Below, piece by piece: positions 1-7,773 of a DNA stretch of 64,000 nucleotides. Under the pieces are notes generated by a model, which had not been told where the DNA came from, ran no database searches, and was given only the letters and a program-made list of their open reading frames with translations. This DNA comes from MM2 sp035460165 (lineage in GTDB: Bacteria; Pseudomonadota; Gammaproteobacteria; Burkholderiales; Methylophilaceae), in assembly GCA_035460165.1 (NCBI GenBank), contig DATHWW010000017.1, positions 93,654-157,653 of the forward strand, given 5' to 3'. Position 1 is the first letter of the stretch; each line of letters starts with the position of its first letter. Both the position numbers and the translations under genes were made by a program.

Positions 1-378
1 CAACTGCTGAGGCGGAAGCTCTTCGGATATCACTTCATGCATCAGCTTGGAGGTGCCGTTTTCGAGCCCCTTGTTGGCCCACACCACCGGCACCTTGCAG
101 CCGGATGCCTTGATTTCTCGCAGGATGCTGCGAAAGCCGGAGGTCGGCACCACGGACAGAATCAGATCGGCCGAATGCAATGCGGCATGCAGGTCGGATT
201 CCAGCCGCAATGCTTCAGGAAAAACGTAGTCGCCCAGATAGCGCGGATTGGCCCGCACGCGGCTCATTTCGGCCACCTGCTCGGCATTGCGCGCCCACAG
301 CGTGACCGGGTGGCGCTGAGCCAGATGGATGGCGAGTGCAGTGCCCCAGGCACCGGCACCAAGTACGGTGATATTCAT
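1..378 (-). CDS. gpsA: Glycerol-3-phosphate dehydrogenase [NAD(P)+], N-terminal part (cut by window edge)
   Basis: Cytosolic enzyme that reduces dihydroxyacetone phosphate to sn-glycerol 3-phosphate for phospholipid synthesis. Only the first 126 codons are in the window; the gene runs off the left edge. Translation of the minus strand from ATG at 378 begins MNITVLGAGAWGTALA, with the GxGxxG dinucleotide-binding loop at residues 7-12. It continues through ILSVVPTSGFRSIL and VWANKGLENG, the pattern typical of the GpsA Rossmann domain. It is the last visible gene of the run secB, SH3-like gene, gpsA, a common betaproteobacterial neighbourhood. The start lies 66 bp after the SH3 gene stop, so cotranscription is likely. 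Confidence 0.94.
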   Translation of the reverse strand, partial: MNITVLGAGAWGTALAIHLAQRHPVTLWARNAEQVAEMSRVRANPRYLGDYVFPEALRLESDLHAALHSADLILSVVPTSGFRSILREIKASGCKVPVVWANKGLENGTSKLMHEVISEELPPQQL

Positions 379-444
379 AGACTCAATCGTTGTAAAACAC
401 TGCGCGCAGGCAACACAGGCAAGCGCGGTGTTTCACACTCCCCT

Positions 445-897
445 TTATAAACCCCAGACTTGATTGATCTGGATATAGCCCATCAAACCGTCACGATGGC
501 GAACCTTGACCCAACCGTTCGCGCCATTTTCGACCAGTTCGAGCGCGACATCCTGCTCGGCGCGAAATACCAGCCTCGCCGACGGATCGGCCGCCTCACG
601 GGCTTCCGCTTGCGGCACTTTCACGATCACTGTGCGCTTCGGATCCAATTGCTTGGCGTCGACCCAGGCAAATTCGCCGCGCATGTCGCGCACCTTGATC
701 CAATCGCCGAGGTTGACGATGACTTCGACCGGGTAGAACTGGTGGGCCACATAGAGCTTTTTGGCTTGCGCGGAAGGGGCATCGTAGAACACGGCCCTGG
801 GCACCGATATCGAACGATAATCAAGCGCCCAGGCCATGGCCGGCAGCAGTAGCGCCGCCAGCATAATGACAACCTTAGTGTGTCGTTGCCGCATCAC
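445..897 (-). CDS. Periplasmic SH3-domain protein
   Basis: 150-residue exported protein of unknown exact role. Residues 1-24 form a signal peptide (basic start, hydrophobic LLLPAMAWA, cleavage after AWA). Two repeats of bacterial SH3 character follow, roughly residues 28-85 and 95-150; both show the pattern of a V..Y/F..P start and a W-[VI]-K-V-R segment (GDWIKVRD and NGWVKVRH). Such domains usually bind peptidoglycan or other envelope ligands. The start overlaps the 3' end of secB by 23 bp, so the two are probably translated from one message, and gpsA follows. Substrate and partner cannot be named from the sequence. Confidence 0.85.
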   Translation of the reverse strand: MMRQRHTKVVIMLAALLLPAMAWALDYRSISVPRAVFYDAPSAQAKKLYVAHQFYPVEVIVNLGDWIKVRDMRGEFAWVDAKQLDPKRTVIVKVPQAEAREAADPSARLVFRAEQDVALELVENGANGWVKVRHRDGLMGYIQINQVWGL

Positions 898-1384
898 CGG
901 CTTGCGCCTGTTGCTGCTGCTTCTGCTGGTGATAGAGCGCTTCGAAGTTGATCGGGTTGAGCAACACCGGCGGGAAGCCAGCGCGCGTCACCAGATCGGA
1001 CACGGCTTCGCGAGCGTACGGGAAAAGAATGTTCGGGCAGGTTACACCGAGAATGCCTTCAACGGCTTCGTTCGGCACGTTGCGAATCTGGAAAATGCCG
1101 GCTTGCGCCACTTCGACCAGGAATACGGTCTTGTCTTCAATCTTGGAAGTGACGGTCACGGTAATGACAGCCTCGAACACGCCGTCGCCGATAGCGGCTG
1201 CGGAGTTGTGCAGTTCGATGCCGACTTCCGGGGTTTCGCGTTGCAGGAATACGTGCGGCGCATTCGGGATTTCCAGCGAAACGTCCTTGACGTAAATCTT
1301 CTCGATACCGAATACCGCTTGCTGTGCTTGTTCTTCGCCAGCGGCTTGTGCCGATTCCTGAGCGTTTTCCTGATCTTGTGCCAT
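875..1384 (-). CDS. secB: Protein-export chaperone SecB
   Basis: Cytosolic tetrameric chaperone that keeps preproteins unfolded and hands them to SecA. The 169 residues match the usual family size. The core is clear: FGIEKIYVKDVSLEIPNAP near residues 25-43, the conserved ITVTV strand, and the segment PNILFPYAREAVSDLVTRAGFPP (quoted in part: LFPYAREAVSDL) near residues 120-135. The C-terminal tail after YHQQ is glutamine-rich and variable, as is common. An AGGAAT ribosome site precedes the ATG at 1384. The gene sits downstream of grxC and overlaps the next gene, an arrangement widely seen in betaproteobacteria. Confidence 0.96.
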   Translation of the reverse strand: MAQDQENAQESAQAAGEEQAQQAVFGIEKIYVKDVSLEIPNAPHVFLQRETPEVGIELHNSAAAIGDGVFEAVITVTVTSKIEDKTVFLVEVAQAGIFQIRNVPNEAVEGILGVTCPNILFPYAREAVSDLVTRAGFPPVLLNPINFEALYHQQKQQQQAQAGDAATTH

Positions 1385-1465
1385 TGCGATTCCTAAATGT
1401 TGATGGGCTAAAAGTTTGCCATTTTAGCCGCTAAAGAAGGCTTTTTGAAAGCCGGATCGGGAATC

Positions 1466-1723
1466 TTACTCTGCAAGTAGCGGATCGAGTTGCCCAGCCA
1501 CATCCAGCGCGCGCAAATCGTCGAAACCGCCGACATGGCGCTCGCCTATCCAGATCTGCGGCACGGTGCGGCGACCGGTCTTGCTCATCATTTCAACACG
1601 CCGCTGCGGGTCGAGGTCAACACGCACCTTCTCGATCTCTTCCACGCCCTTGTTGCGCAGCAGTCGCTCTGCATTGATGCAATAAGGACAGGTCGCGGTG
1701 GTGTACATGGTAATTTGCGGCAT
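1466..1723 (-). CDS. grxC: Glutaredoxin 3
   Basis: Small cytosolic glutathione-dependent thiol oxidoreductase, 85 residues with the start at ATG 1723. The dithiol active site CPYC is at residues 12-15, with TVPQIWIG (cis-proline loop) and GGFDDL for glutathione binding. A longer in-frame start is possible at 1765 but would lie inside the inserted element, so the family start is preferred. The element at 1728-2014 ends 4 bp before the ATG. The ribosome site is therefore now formed from the element terminus (weak TAGG on the minus strand), whereas before insertion AAAGGG of the rhodanese 3' end would have stood just upstream. secB follows downstream. Confidence 0.95.
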   Translation of the reverse strand: MPQITMYTTATCPYCINAERLLRNKGVEEIEKVRVDLDPQRRVEMMSKTGRRTVPQIWIGERHVGGFDDLRALDVAGQLDPLLAE

Positions 1724-1727
1724 GTTA

Positions 1728-1750
1728 GAGCCTATTTCAGTAGGAAACGA
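1728..1750 (+). repeat. Left terminal inverted repeat of element 1
   Basis: 23 bp starting GAGCCTATTTCAG, adjoining the TTA duplication at 1725-1727. It pairs with 1992-2014, differing at two positions. Confidence 0.9.
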
Positions 1751-1756
1751 ATGTGC

Positions 1757-1856
1757 GCCGGCCATGCATTGCGCGCAGGGCTAGACGGGAACCGCGACGT
1801 TTGGCGATCCAAACGAGCGGCGAGCAACAACGCCATGCGCGCAATGCATGGCCGGC
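1757..1856. other. Hairpin A of element 1
   Basis: A 21-bp perfect stem (1757-1777 with 1836-1856, containing ATGCATTGCGCGCA) closes a 58-nt loop. The loop holds a second perfect hairpin, CGTTTGG-CGAT-CCAAACG, at 1798-1815. Confidence 0.85.
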
Positions 1857-1885
1857 CCCGTGATAACGAAAACCAAAAGAAGGGG

Positions 1886-1983
1886 TTTGCACACAAAAGG
1901 GCGTGTGCGGCGTTGCACCGCTTGGGAATGGAGTGACCATTCCCAGCACGCTGCGCCCTGCATCCATCCCTTTTGTGTTCAAA
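1886..1983. other. Hairpin B of element 1 with the conserved core
   Basis: Outer stem 1886-1901 pairs with 1968-1983 (15 of 16 positions). The apex TGGGAATGG-AGTGA-CCATTCCCA is at 1923-1945. The minus-strand core 1967 down to 1901 aligns without gaps to 23108-23174 of element 2. Confidence 0.85.
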
Positions 1984-1991
1984 CGCATCTT

Positions 1992-2014
1992 TCGTTTCCT
2001 ACTGATACAGGCTC
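1992..2014 (-). repeat. Right terminal inverted repeat of element 1
   Basis: Reads GAGCCTGTATCAG on the minus strand and adjoins the TTA duplication at 2015-2017. Confidence 0.9.
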
Positions 2015-2428
2015 TTACCCTTTCGCCACGGGCAGCTTGGCCTCATTCCAGGCGCCGAGGCCGCCTCTGAGGTTATACAGGGTCGTGAAACCGGCCTTCT
2101 TCAATTGGCCGCAGGCATTCGCAGAGCGGACGCCCCCTTGGCAATTCACCACTACGGGTTTCTGCTGGAACTTGCGCAATTCATTGGCGCGCTCAGCCAG
2201 CTTGGAGAGCGGAATATTCTTCGCATCGGGGATATGCCCGGCAGCAAACTCGCCTTCTTCGCGCACATCCAGCACGATCGCGTTCTCGCGGTTGATCAGC
2301 AGTACGGCCTCGGCCGGCGAAACATCCTTGACCCCCGAAGCGCTACCGCGCAGCATCGGCCACAACAGCATGGCACCGGAACCCAGCAACAGGCCGATCC
2401 ACCCTATATTTTCCATTACAAATTTCAA
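2015..2428 (-). CDS. Membrane-anchored single-domain rhodanese
   Basis: 137-residue sulfurtransferase-like protein. An N-terminal hydrophobic segment (about residues 9-26) anchors a rhodanese domain from about residue 36. The active-site loop is CQGGVRS with the catalytic cysteine at 96, so it can carry a persulfide. Translation most likely starts at TTG 2428, because AAGGAG lies exactly 6 nt upstream; the next ATG (2416) is too far from it. The stop codon TAA is also the right target duplication of element 1. Before that insertion the stop was followed by C and then the grxC ATG, so the two genes were coupled. The domain probably handles sulfane sulfur; the donor is unknown. Confidence 0.92.
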   Translation of the reverse strand: MKFVMENIGWIGLLLGSGAMLLWPMLRGSASGVKDVSPAEAVLLINRENAIVLDVREEGEFAAGHIPDAKNIPLSKLAERANELRKFQQKPVVVNCQGGVRSANACGQLKKAGFTTLYNLRGGLGAWNEAKLPVAKG

Positions 2429-2434
2429 GACTTG

Positions 2435-2440
2435 CTCCTT
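2435..2440 (-). promoter_or_regulatory. Ribosome binding site that fixes the TTG start of the rhodanese gene
   Basis: AAGGAG on the minus strand, 6 nt before TTG 2426-2428. This supports a non-ATG start. Confidence 0.75.
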
Positions 2441-2608
2441 GGCGTTGCGTCGCAGTTTTGCAGGTTTCTTACATTCCGTACCGGGCTTGGATTCTATCTA
2501 TCCGACAAGGATTGGTAAATCCGCGTTGAAACAAGTTCATGGTAAACCACCGCATGATACTTGTCCGCGATCCATCTAGATAATGATGACAACAATAATT
2601 TCAATAGC

Positions 2609-2929
2609 TTATTCGGAAAAACCGCAGAAAACGTCACGCATCAGCGCGATCAGTTTCAGCGTTCTCGGATCACTGATTCGATAGTAGACGCGATTGGCAT
2701 CCTTGCGGGTGCGCAGGACATCCTTGTCGCGGAGTATAGCGAGGTGTTGCGAAATGTTGCTCTGAGTGGTGCCTACCGCCTCGACGATTTCCTGAACGCT
2801 GATTTCCTTGTCCCCTAGCACGCACAGAATCTTCAGGCGCAGCGGATGCGACATGGCTTTCAGTGCACGAGCAGCCTGCTCGATCTGCTCATCGTGCTCG
2901 ATAACCTCGGATTGGCTTGTTTTTTGCAT
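2609..2929 (-). CDS. ArsR/SmtB-family regulator with a possible redox cysteine pair
   Basis: 106-residue winged-helix repressor. The ArsR core is clear: ALKAMSHPLRLKILCVL, then the recognition helix segment TTQSNISQHLAILRDKDVL and the wing RVYYRISD. The metal-binding CVC motif of ArsR/SmtB sensors is absent. Cysteines are at 36 and 102, 66 residues apart. From memory this matches the cysteine spacing of the persulfide sensors BigR and SqrR (about 41/42 and 107/108). With a rhodanese 180 bp downstream on the same strand, a role in sensing reactive sulfur is a reasonable inference, but not proven. It is divergent from gpmI. Confidence 0.88.
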   Translation of the reverse strand: MQKTSQSEVIEHDEQIEQAARALKAMSHPLRLKILCVLGDKEISVQEIVEAVGTTQSNISQHLAILRDKDVLRTRKDANRVYYRISDPRTLKLIALMRDVFCGFSE

Positions 2930-3076
2930 GAATTTTGTATGCGACTTCGACGAAACTACGTCGTAAAGATGCTGTCAGAAAACCTTAATACCTTAAAAGT
3001 ATAATGCAAAAACCCTTAAAATATAATAGAATAGCAAGGGTTTATACATTGGAATATCAAGAAACGAAAAGTTGAG
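2930..3076. promoter_or_regulatory. Divergent intergenic region with repeated TATAAT blocks
   Basis: The 147 bp between the ArsR gene (minus) and gpmI (plus) carry two near-identical blocks, CCTTAAAAGTATAAT at 2991-3005 and CCTTAAAATATAAT at 3014-3027, each ending in a -10-like hexamer. An inverted pair CGACG/CGTCG lies at 2948-2963 close to the ArsR start. These could be operator and promoter sites; no convincing -35 was found. Confidence 0.4.
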
Positions 3077-4633
3077 ATGAAAGTCACTCCTGTTTTGCTG
3101 CTGATCCTGGACGGCTTCGGCCACAGCGAAGAATCCGCAGACAACGCCATCGCTTTGGCACACAAGCCAAATTGGGATTCCCTCTGGCGCACTTACCCCC
3201 ATAGCCTGATCAATGCTTCCGAGCACTCCGTAGGCTTGCCCTCCGGGCAAATGGGCAACTCCGAAGTCGGCCATCTCAACATCGGTGCGGGACGGATTCT
3301 CTACCAGGAATTCGAGCGCATCAACCGCGCTATCGGCGACGGTGATTTCTTTACCAATCCGGCGCTGACGGAAGCCGTCAATAGCGCCAAGAACAACGAC
3401 CGCACCCTGCACATCTTCGGCCTGCTTTCCAGCGGTGGCGTACACAGTCATGAACATCACATCCACAGCATGGTGGAAATGGCCGCGCGGCTCGGCCTCA
3501 AGAAAATCTGCGTGCACGCTTTCCTGGATGGTCGCGACACGCCGCCCAAAAGCGCCGAGGCATTCATCAAGCGCATGGAAGATACGTTTGCCCATTTCGG
3601 TGCAGGTTGCATCGCCACCATCATCGGCCGCTTCTACGCGATGGATCGCGACAAACGCTGGCCGCGCATGGAAGCCGCCTACAACCTCATCGCCTGCGGC
3701 AAAGGCGAATTCCGCGCCGCGACGGCCGCCGAAGGCCTAGAAATGGCCTACGCCCGCGGCGAGACGGACGAATTCGTCAAGCCTACCGTGATCGGCGAGC
3801 CGCTACGCGTGGAAGACGGCGACGTCATCGTCTACATGAACTTCCGCTCCGACCGCGCACGCGAACTCACGCGCGCCTTCCTCGACAAGAATTTCGAAGG
3901 CTTCCATCGCAGCCATATACCCAAGCTGGGCGGGTTTTACACATTAACGATGTACAACAAGAACGAGCTTTCGGCGCACGTCGCCTTTCCGCCTGAAACC
4001 ATACACAACAGCCTGGGTGAATACCTGGGTAATCTGGGCCTGAAACAGCTGCGCATCGCGGAAACCGAGAAATACCCGCACGTCACCTTCTTCTTCAACG
4101 GCGGCGAAGAGCAGGTCTACCCCGGCGAAGACCGCATCCTGGTGCCCTCGCCGCAAGTCGCTACGTACGACATGCAGCCGGAAATGAGCGCATTCGAAGT
4201 TACGGACAGGCTCGAAGAAGCCATCCTGAGCAAGAAATACGACACCATCATCTGCAACTACGCCAACGCCGACATGGTCGGCCATACCGGCAATCTGCCG
4301 GCCGCGATCAAGGCGGTCGAGACAGTGGACATCTGCATCGGCCGCGCAGTCCGTGCCATGCAGAAAGTCGGCGGCGAAGTCATCATCACCGCCGATCACG
4401 GCAATGCGGAGTGCATGGAAGATCATACCCACCAGCAGCCGCACACTCAGCACACGACCAACCTCGTGCCGCTGTTGTACGTCGGCCGCCCGGCGCACCT
4501 GGCCAACAATGGCGCGCTTTCCGATGTCGCACCGACGCTGCTGCGCATGATGGGATTGCCGCAACCCACCGAAATGACGGGACGCCCTTTGGTCGAGTTC
4601 GAGGATGTGCCTCTCGCCGTCAACGCACAGTAA
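3077..4633 (+). CDS. gpmI: 2,3-bisphosphoglycerate-independent phosphoglycerate mutase
   Basis: Cytosolic Mn-dependent enzyme interconverting 3- and 2-phosphoglycerate in glycolysis and gluconeogenesis. The 518 residues agree with the family. LLILDGFGHSE opens the metalloenzyme domain, and the phosphorylated serine lies in GQMGNSEVGHLN (Ser62). HAFLDGRDTPP and NFRSDRARE belong to the inserted phosphotransferase domain. The C-terminal metal ligands are in YANADMVGHTG and TADHGNAE. The start at ATG 3077 has only a weak ribosome site. The 3' end overlaps the EnvC-like gene by 29 bp, a gpmI-envC pairing widespread in proteobacteria. Confidence 0.97.
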   Translation: MKVTPVLLLILDGFGHSEESADNAIALAHKPNWDSLWRTYPHSLINASEHSVGLPSGQMGNSEVGHLNIGAGRILYQEFERINRAIGDGDFFTNPALTEAVNSAKNNDRTLHIFGLLSSGGVHSHEHHIHSMVEMAARLGLKKICVHAFLDGRDTPPKSAEAFIKRMEDTFAHFGAGCIATIIGRFYAMDRDKRWPRMEAAYNLIACGKGEFRAATAAEGLEMAYARGETDEFVKPTVIGEPLRVEDGDVIVYMNFRSDRARELTRAFLDKNFEGFHRSHIPKLGGFYTLTMYNKNELSAHVAFPPETIHNSLGEYLGNLGLKQLRIAETEKYPHVTFFFNGGEEQVYPGEDRILVPSPQVATYDMQPEMSAFEVTDRLEEAILSKKYDTIICNYANADMVGHTGNLPAAIKAVETVDICIGRAVRAMQKVGGEVIITADHGNAECMEDHTHQQPHTQHTTNLVPLLYVGRPAHLANNGALSDVAPTLLRMMGLPQPTEMTGRPLVEFEDVPLAVNAQ

Positions 4634-5873
4634 CGGTTATCGCATCAGCGCATTAAAGCGGTGGACTCGGGTTAGTGCCTTCGCCCTCGCCTTGCTGTCG
4701 CTGCCAGCCGTCGCCCTCGCCGCCAAACCGGAAGCCTCGAAGGAGGCGCTGCAGGAGCTGAAAAGCCGCATCGAGTCGCTCAAAAAAGAACTCGACACGA
4801 CCAAGGAAGCGCATTCCGAGGCCGCCGATGCACTCAAAAAGAGCGAGCAGGCCATCAGCGAGGCCAACCGCAAGCTCCATGAAATCGCCCAGCAGCAAGC
4901 CACCAGTCGCCAATCGCTGCAGTCCCTGCAACAGGAACTCGCCGGCCTCAACGAAACCATACGCGACCAGCAGCAACTATTGGGCAAGCAGTTCTACCAG
5001 CAGTACCTCAACGGGCAGCAAGGCTATCTGCAGATCGTGCTGACCGGACATGACCCCAATATCGTCACGCGCGACCTGCATTATTTTTCATACCTCGCCC
5101 GCGCCCGCGCCGAGATGATCGAATCGTTGCGCAAAAATCTCGAGCACGTGGCGACGCTCAACCAGAAAACGACGACCACACTCGCCGAAATCAATGCATT
5201 GAAAGAGGAACAGGAAAAGCAGCGCCAGCAGCTGGAATCCGAGAAACGGGAACGCAAGGGCGTAATGCAAGAACTGGCCGGGAAAATCAAAATGCAGAGC
5301 GGCGAAATATCCAAGCTGCGACGCGACGAAAAACGCCTCACCAACCTGGTCGAGCGGCTGGCGCGCATCGTACCGGCCAAGCCCAAGCGCAAGAAACCGG
5401 CGCACCCCGTACCTTCGCCCTCGGCGCCCATAGGCAAGAACGAATCGCTCCCCAGCCCGTCGCTGGCCGACACCGCGTTTGCCGCGCTTAAGGGCAAACT
5501 CAACCTGCCGGTGCGCGGCGACATCGTCAATCGTTTCGGCGCCACACGCGAAGACAGCGGAATCTCCTGGAAAGGATTATTCATTCGCGCCAATGAGGGC
5601 AGCGAGGTGAAATCCATCGCCTCCGGCACCGTCGTATTCGCCGACTGGCTGCGCGGCTTCGGCAACCTGCTGATCATCGATCACGGCGACGGTTTCATGA
5701 GCCTCTACGGCAACAACCAGGCGCTGCTGAAAAACGTCGGCGACGAGGTCGGACCGGGAGACAACATCGCCTCGGTCGGCAACAGCGGCGGCAATGCGAA
5801 TTCCGGGCTTTATTTTGAAATGCGCCACCGCAGCAAACCGTTCGATCCGCTGGGCTGGTGCGTGCTTAGATAG
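4605..5873 (+). CDS. envC: EnvC-type murein hydrolase activator (degenerate LytM)
   Basis: 422-residue periplasmic protein, close to the length of E. coli EnvC. A signal peptide with hydrophobic core ALALLSLPAVALA ends near residue 40. Long heptad-rich coiled coils follow (about 45-130 and 165-245), then a linker rich in Pro/Lys and a C-terminal LytM/M23 fold (about 300-422). The zinc ligands of active M23 peptidases are missing: the first H..D region reads WKGLFIRA, and the last HxH is replaced by GLYFEMR. It should therefore activate N-acetylmuramoyl amidases at the septum rather than cleave murein itself. The ATG at 4605 is inside the gpmI end; no better start is in frame. Confidence 0.9.
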   Translation: MCLSPSTHSNGYRISALKRWTRVSAFALALLSLPAVALAAKPEASKEALQELKSRIESLKKELDTTKEAHSEAADALKKSEQAISEANRKLHEIAQQQATSRQSLQSLQQELAGLNETIRDQQQLLGKQFYQQYLNGQQGYLQIVLTGHDPNIVTRDLHYFSYLARARAEMIESLRKNLEHVATLNQKTTTTLAEINALKEEQEKQRQQLESEKRERKGVMQELAGKIKMQSGEISKLRRDEKRLTNLVERLARIVPAKPKRKKPAHPVPSPSAPIGKNESLPSPSLADTAFAALKGKLNLPVRGDIVNRFGATREDSGISWKGLFIRANEGSEVKSIASGTVVFADWLRGFGNLLIIDHGDGFMSLYGNNQALLKNVGDEVGPGDNIASVGNSGGNANSGLYFEMRHRSKPFDPLGWCVLR

Positions 5874-5965
5874 ACTCTATCTTGGCCCGCCAGGACGCCA
5901 AGAACCACAGTACCGGAATGACGACTCCGTGCCGGGCGCACAGGCCTGAAGGTTTTGCGGCGCTT

Positions 5966-6586
5966 TCAACGCGGCGCTTCCAGACGCTGCATCGAGCGAT
6001 CATGCCAGCCAGACAGCAACAGCAGTGCGGCCAGCGCTCCCAGCAGCGCCAGGAACATATCCCATTGCGTATCCCATACGTCGCCCTGCGTGGCGAGGAA
6101 AGCTACCGCATCGCTGCCGGAGGCGACGGCTACCCACCACTCGAGCATTTCATAGAGCGCGCTGATCGCCAGCGCAACGCAGAGCACGAGAAAGAACAGC
6201 CACTTGCCGGGCCTGAGCGGGGAGATGCGCAGCAGAATCTCGCGCGCAACAATGGCCGGAATAAACCCCTGTGCGACGTGTCCGAGCCGGTCGTAATAAT
6301 TCCGGTCCCAGCCGTTGACGTCGCGCAGCCAGTTGAAGAGCGGCATTTCGGCATAGGTGTAGTGCCCGCCGATCAGCAGGATGATCGCGTGCACCAGCAT
6401 TAGTCCATAAGCCAGGCGCGAGAAGGGAAAGCGTTTATACGTGAATATCAGTAGCGGCAACGCGATCATCACCGGAAACACTTCGAGAAACCAGGTGAAG
6501 CGGTCGTGCGGCTGGATGGCCGACCAGACGGACACCGCGCCGAGTATTGCCAGCAACAGCGCATAGTAACGGCGCTCCGCGGTCAT
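5966..6586 (-). CDS. YjdF/DUF2238 family integral membrane protein
   Basis: 206-residue inner-membrane protein with about six hydrophobic segments. Characteristic blocks of the DUF2238 family are visible: HYTYAEMPLFNW near residue 75, DRLGHVAQGF near 100, ALYEMLEWW near 145 and DVWDTQWDMFLALLGA near 170. The acidic and histidine residues in membrane-adjacent positions are typical of this family, whose function is not established. Its ATG overlaps the stop of the alcohol dehydrogenase gene (ATGA at 6583-6586), so it is the last cistron of a four-gene unit with yjbQ, the monooxygenase and the dehydrogenase. Confidence 0.85.
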   Translation of the reverse strand: MTAERRYYALLLAILGAVSVWSAIQPHDRFTWFLEVFPVMIALPLLIFTYKRFPFSRLAYGLMLVHAIILLIGGHYTYAEMPLFNWLRDVNGWDRNYYDRLGHVAQGFIPAIVAREILLRISPLRPGKWLFFLVLCVALAISALYEMLEWWVAVASGSDAVAFLATQGDVWDTQWDMFLALLGALAALLLLSGWHDRSMQRLEAPR

Positions 6587-7773
6587 AGCCGTTCTTCCAG
6601 GATTGCCGCGACTTCATCGTCGGTCAGCACGATGGGGTTGGTTTTCATGCTGCTGCCGCGGCAGTTGGCGACCACGCGTGGAATGTCCTCCCTGCGCATG
6701 CCGTATTCGCCCAGGCGCGGTAATTGCAAAAGCTCCGTCCAGTCCGCGAGGATTTCCAGCAGCGCGGCATGCGCAGCTTCATCGTCGAGATTCGGCGTGT
6801 GCGTCAGCAGCCGGCCCAGCTCGGCATATTTGCTCAAGGTCGGGCTGGAGGGAGCGCGCTGGCGCAAGCAGCGGATATTGCTGGCGCTGCACGCCGCCAC
6901 CAGCGTGCCGCAAACGACGCCATGCGGAATGGGGAAGAACGCGCCCAGCGGGGCGGCCAATCCATGCACCGAGCCCAGCCCGACCTGCGCCAAGGTGATG
7001 CCCGACAATAGCGAGGCATAGGCCATGCCGCTGCGATACGCGGCAAGGTCGCCGGTACCGGCGTGCCACGGCAGCAGGCTGTCGCGCGCCGCGCGGATGC
7101 CGGACAATGCCAGGGCGTCGGTAAACGGGTTGGACTTGAGTGAAACGTAGGATTCCAGCAGCTGGGTCACCGCATCCATGCCATCGGCCGCGACCAGTTC
7201 GGCCGGGCACGTCGCCAGCAACTCCGGATCCACTACCGCATATTTCGCCACCAGGGAGTCATGACGAAAGGATTTCTTGAAACCCTGCTCGCCCTGCACC
7301 GACAGTACGGCATTTTTGGTCGCTTCCGAGCCCGTGCCGGCCGTAGTCGGCACCGCGATGAAAGGCACGGCCGGACCTTGATACGGCAACTCCGGGCCAA
7401 CGCCTTCCAGGTAATCCATCACACTATTAGGAACGCGCAGCAGTCCGGCGATGGCCTTGGCGGTATCCAGCACACTGCCGCCACCGATGCCGATGACCGC
7501 ATCGATCTGCGCAGACCTAAACTGGCTCGCCAGTCCGTCCGCTAACTGCGGCGAAGGTTCGCCGCTGACGCTGACATGCTCGTAGGCAATCCCTGCGGCG
7601 TGCAAACCTTCCAGCAATTCGGGCCATGCCGGCGAATTGCGGAACGAAGCGCTGCCCGTCACCAGTAAAGCATGCCGGCCGAATTCGAGCGCCAGTTCGG
7701 GCAAGCGGCGGCGCATGCCATCGCCGAAAACAATGCGTGGCAGATTGGAAATCGCGAATGCGGGGATATTCAT
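6583..7773 (-). CDS. Iron-containing alcohol dehydrogenase
   Basis: 396-residue group III (Fe-ADH) oxidoreductase. The N-terminal half binds NAD(P), with GIGGGSVLDTAKAIA near residue 95 as its signature and TTAGTGSEATKNAV near 140. The C-terminal half carries metal-ligand histidines in VHGLAAPLGAFFPIPHGVVC. Substrate cannot be told from sequence; such enzymes reduce aldehydes or oxidise alcohols. The start is set at ATG 7773 (MNIPAFAISNLPRIVFG), where the family normally begins. It overlaps the stop of the upstream monooxygenase gene by 4 bp and is itself overlapped by the yjdF-like gene, indicating tight coupling. Confidence 0.92.
   Translation of the reverse strand: MNIPAFAISNLPRIVFGDGMRRRLPELALEFGRHALLVTGSASFRNSPAWPELLEGLHAAGIAYEHVSVSGEPSPQLADGLASQFRSAQIDAVIGIGGGSVLDTAKAIAGLLRVPNSVMDYLEGVGPELPYQGPAVPFIAVPTTAGTGSEATKNAVLSVQGEQGFKKSFRHDSLVAKYAVVDPELLATCPAELVAADGMDAVTQLLESYVSLKSNPFTDALALSGIRAARDSLLPWHAGTGDLAAYRSGMAYASLLSGITLAQVGLGSVHGLAAPLGAFFPIPHGVVCGTLVAACSASNIRCLRQRAPSSPTLSKYAELGRLLTHTPNLDDEAAHAALLEILADWTELLQLPRLGEYGMRREDIPRVVANCRGSSMKTNPIVLTDDEVAAILEERL

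Larger units (their letters stand above)
1728..2014. mobile_element. MITE-like non-coding element 1 (287 bp), inserted at the rhodanese stop codon
   Basis: No transposase is encoded. The element has 23-bp terminal inverted repeats beginning GAGCCT (1728-1750 and 1992-2014, 21/23 matching). It is flanked by the direct repeat TTA at 1725-1727 and 2015-2017; on the minus strand the right copy is the TAA stop codon of the rhodanese gene. Inside are two large hairpins, one at 1757-1856 and one at 1886-1983. GAGC ends and a 3-bp TNA duplication recall MITEs moved by IS5-family (IS1031-type) transposases; that link is inference from remembered family features. A related copy lies at 22952-23220. Confidence 0.85.

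Noticed and set aside
1728..2014. Element 1 considered as an integron attC site or intrinsic terminator
   Set aside because: The target duplication and long terminal inverted repeats fit a transposable element; no integrase, cassette structure or T-run was seen.
1848..2579. A 243-codon plus-strand frame running through element 1 and the rhodanese gene
   Set aside because: It crosses a structured non-coding element and lies antisense to rhodanese; no recognisable protein.
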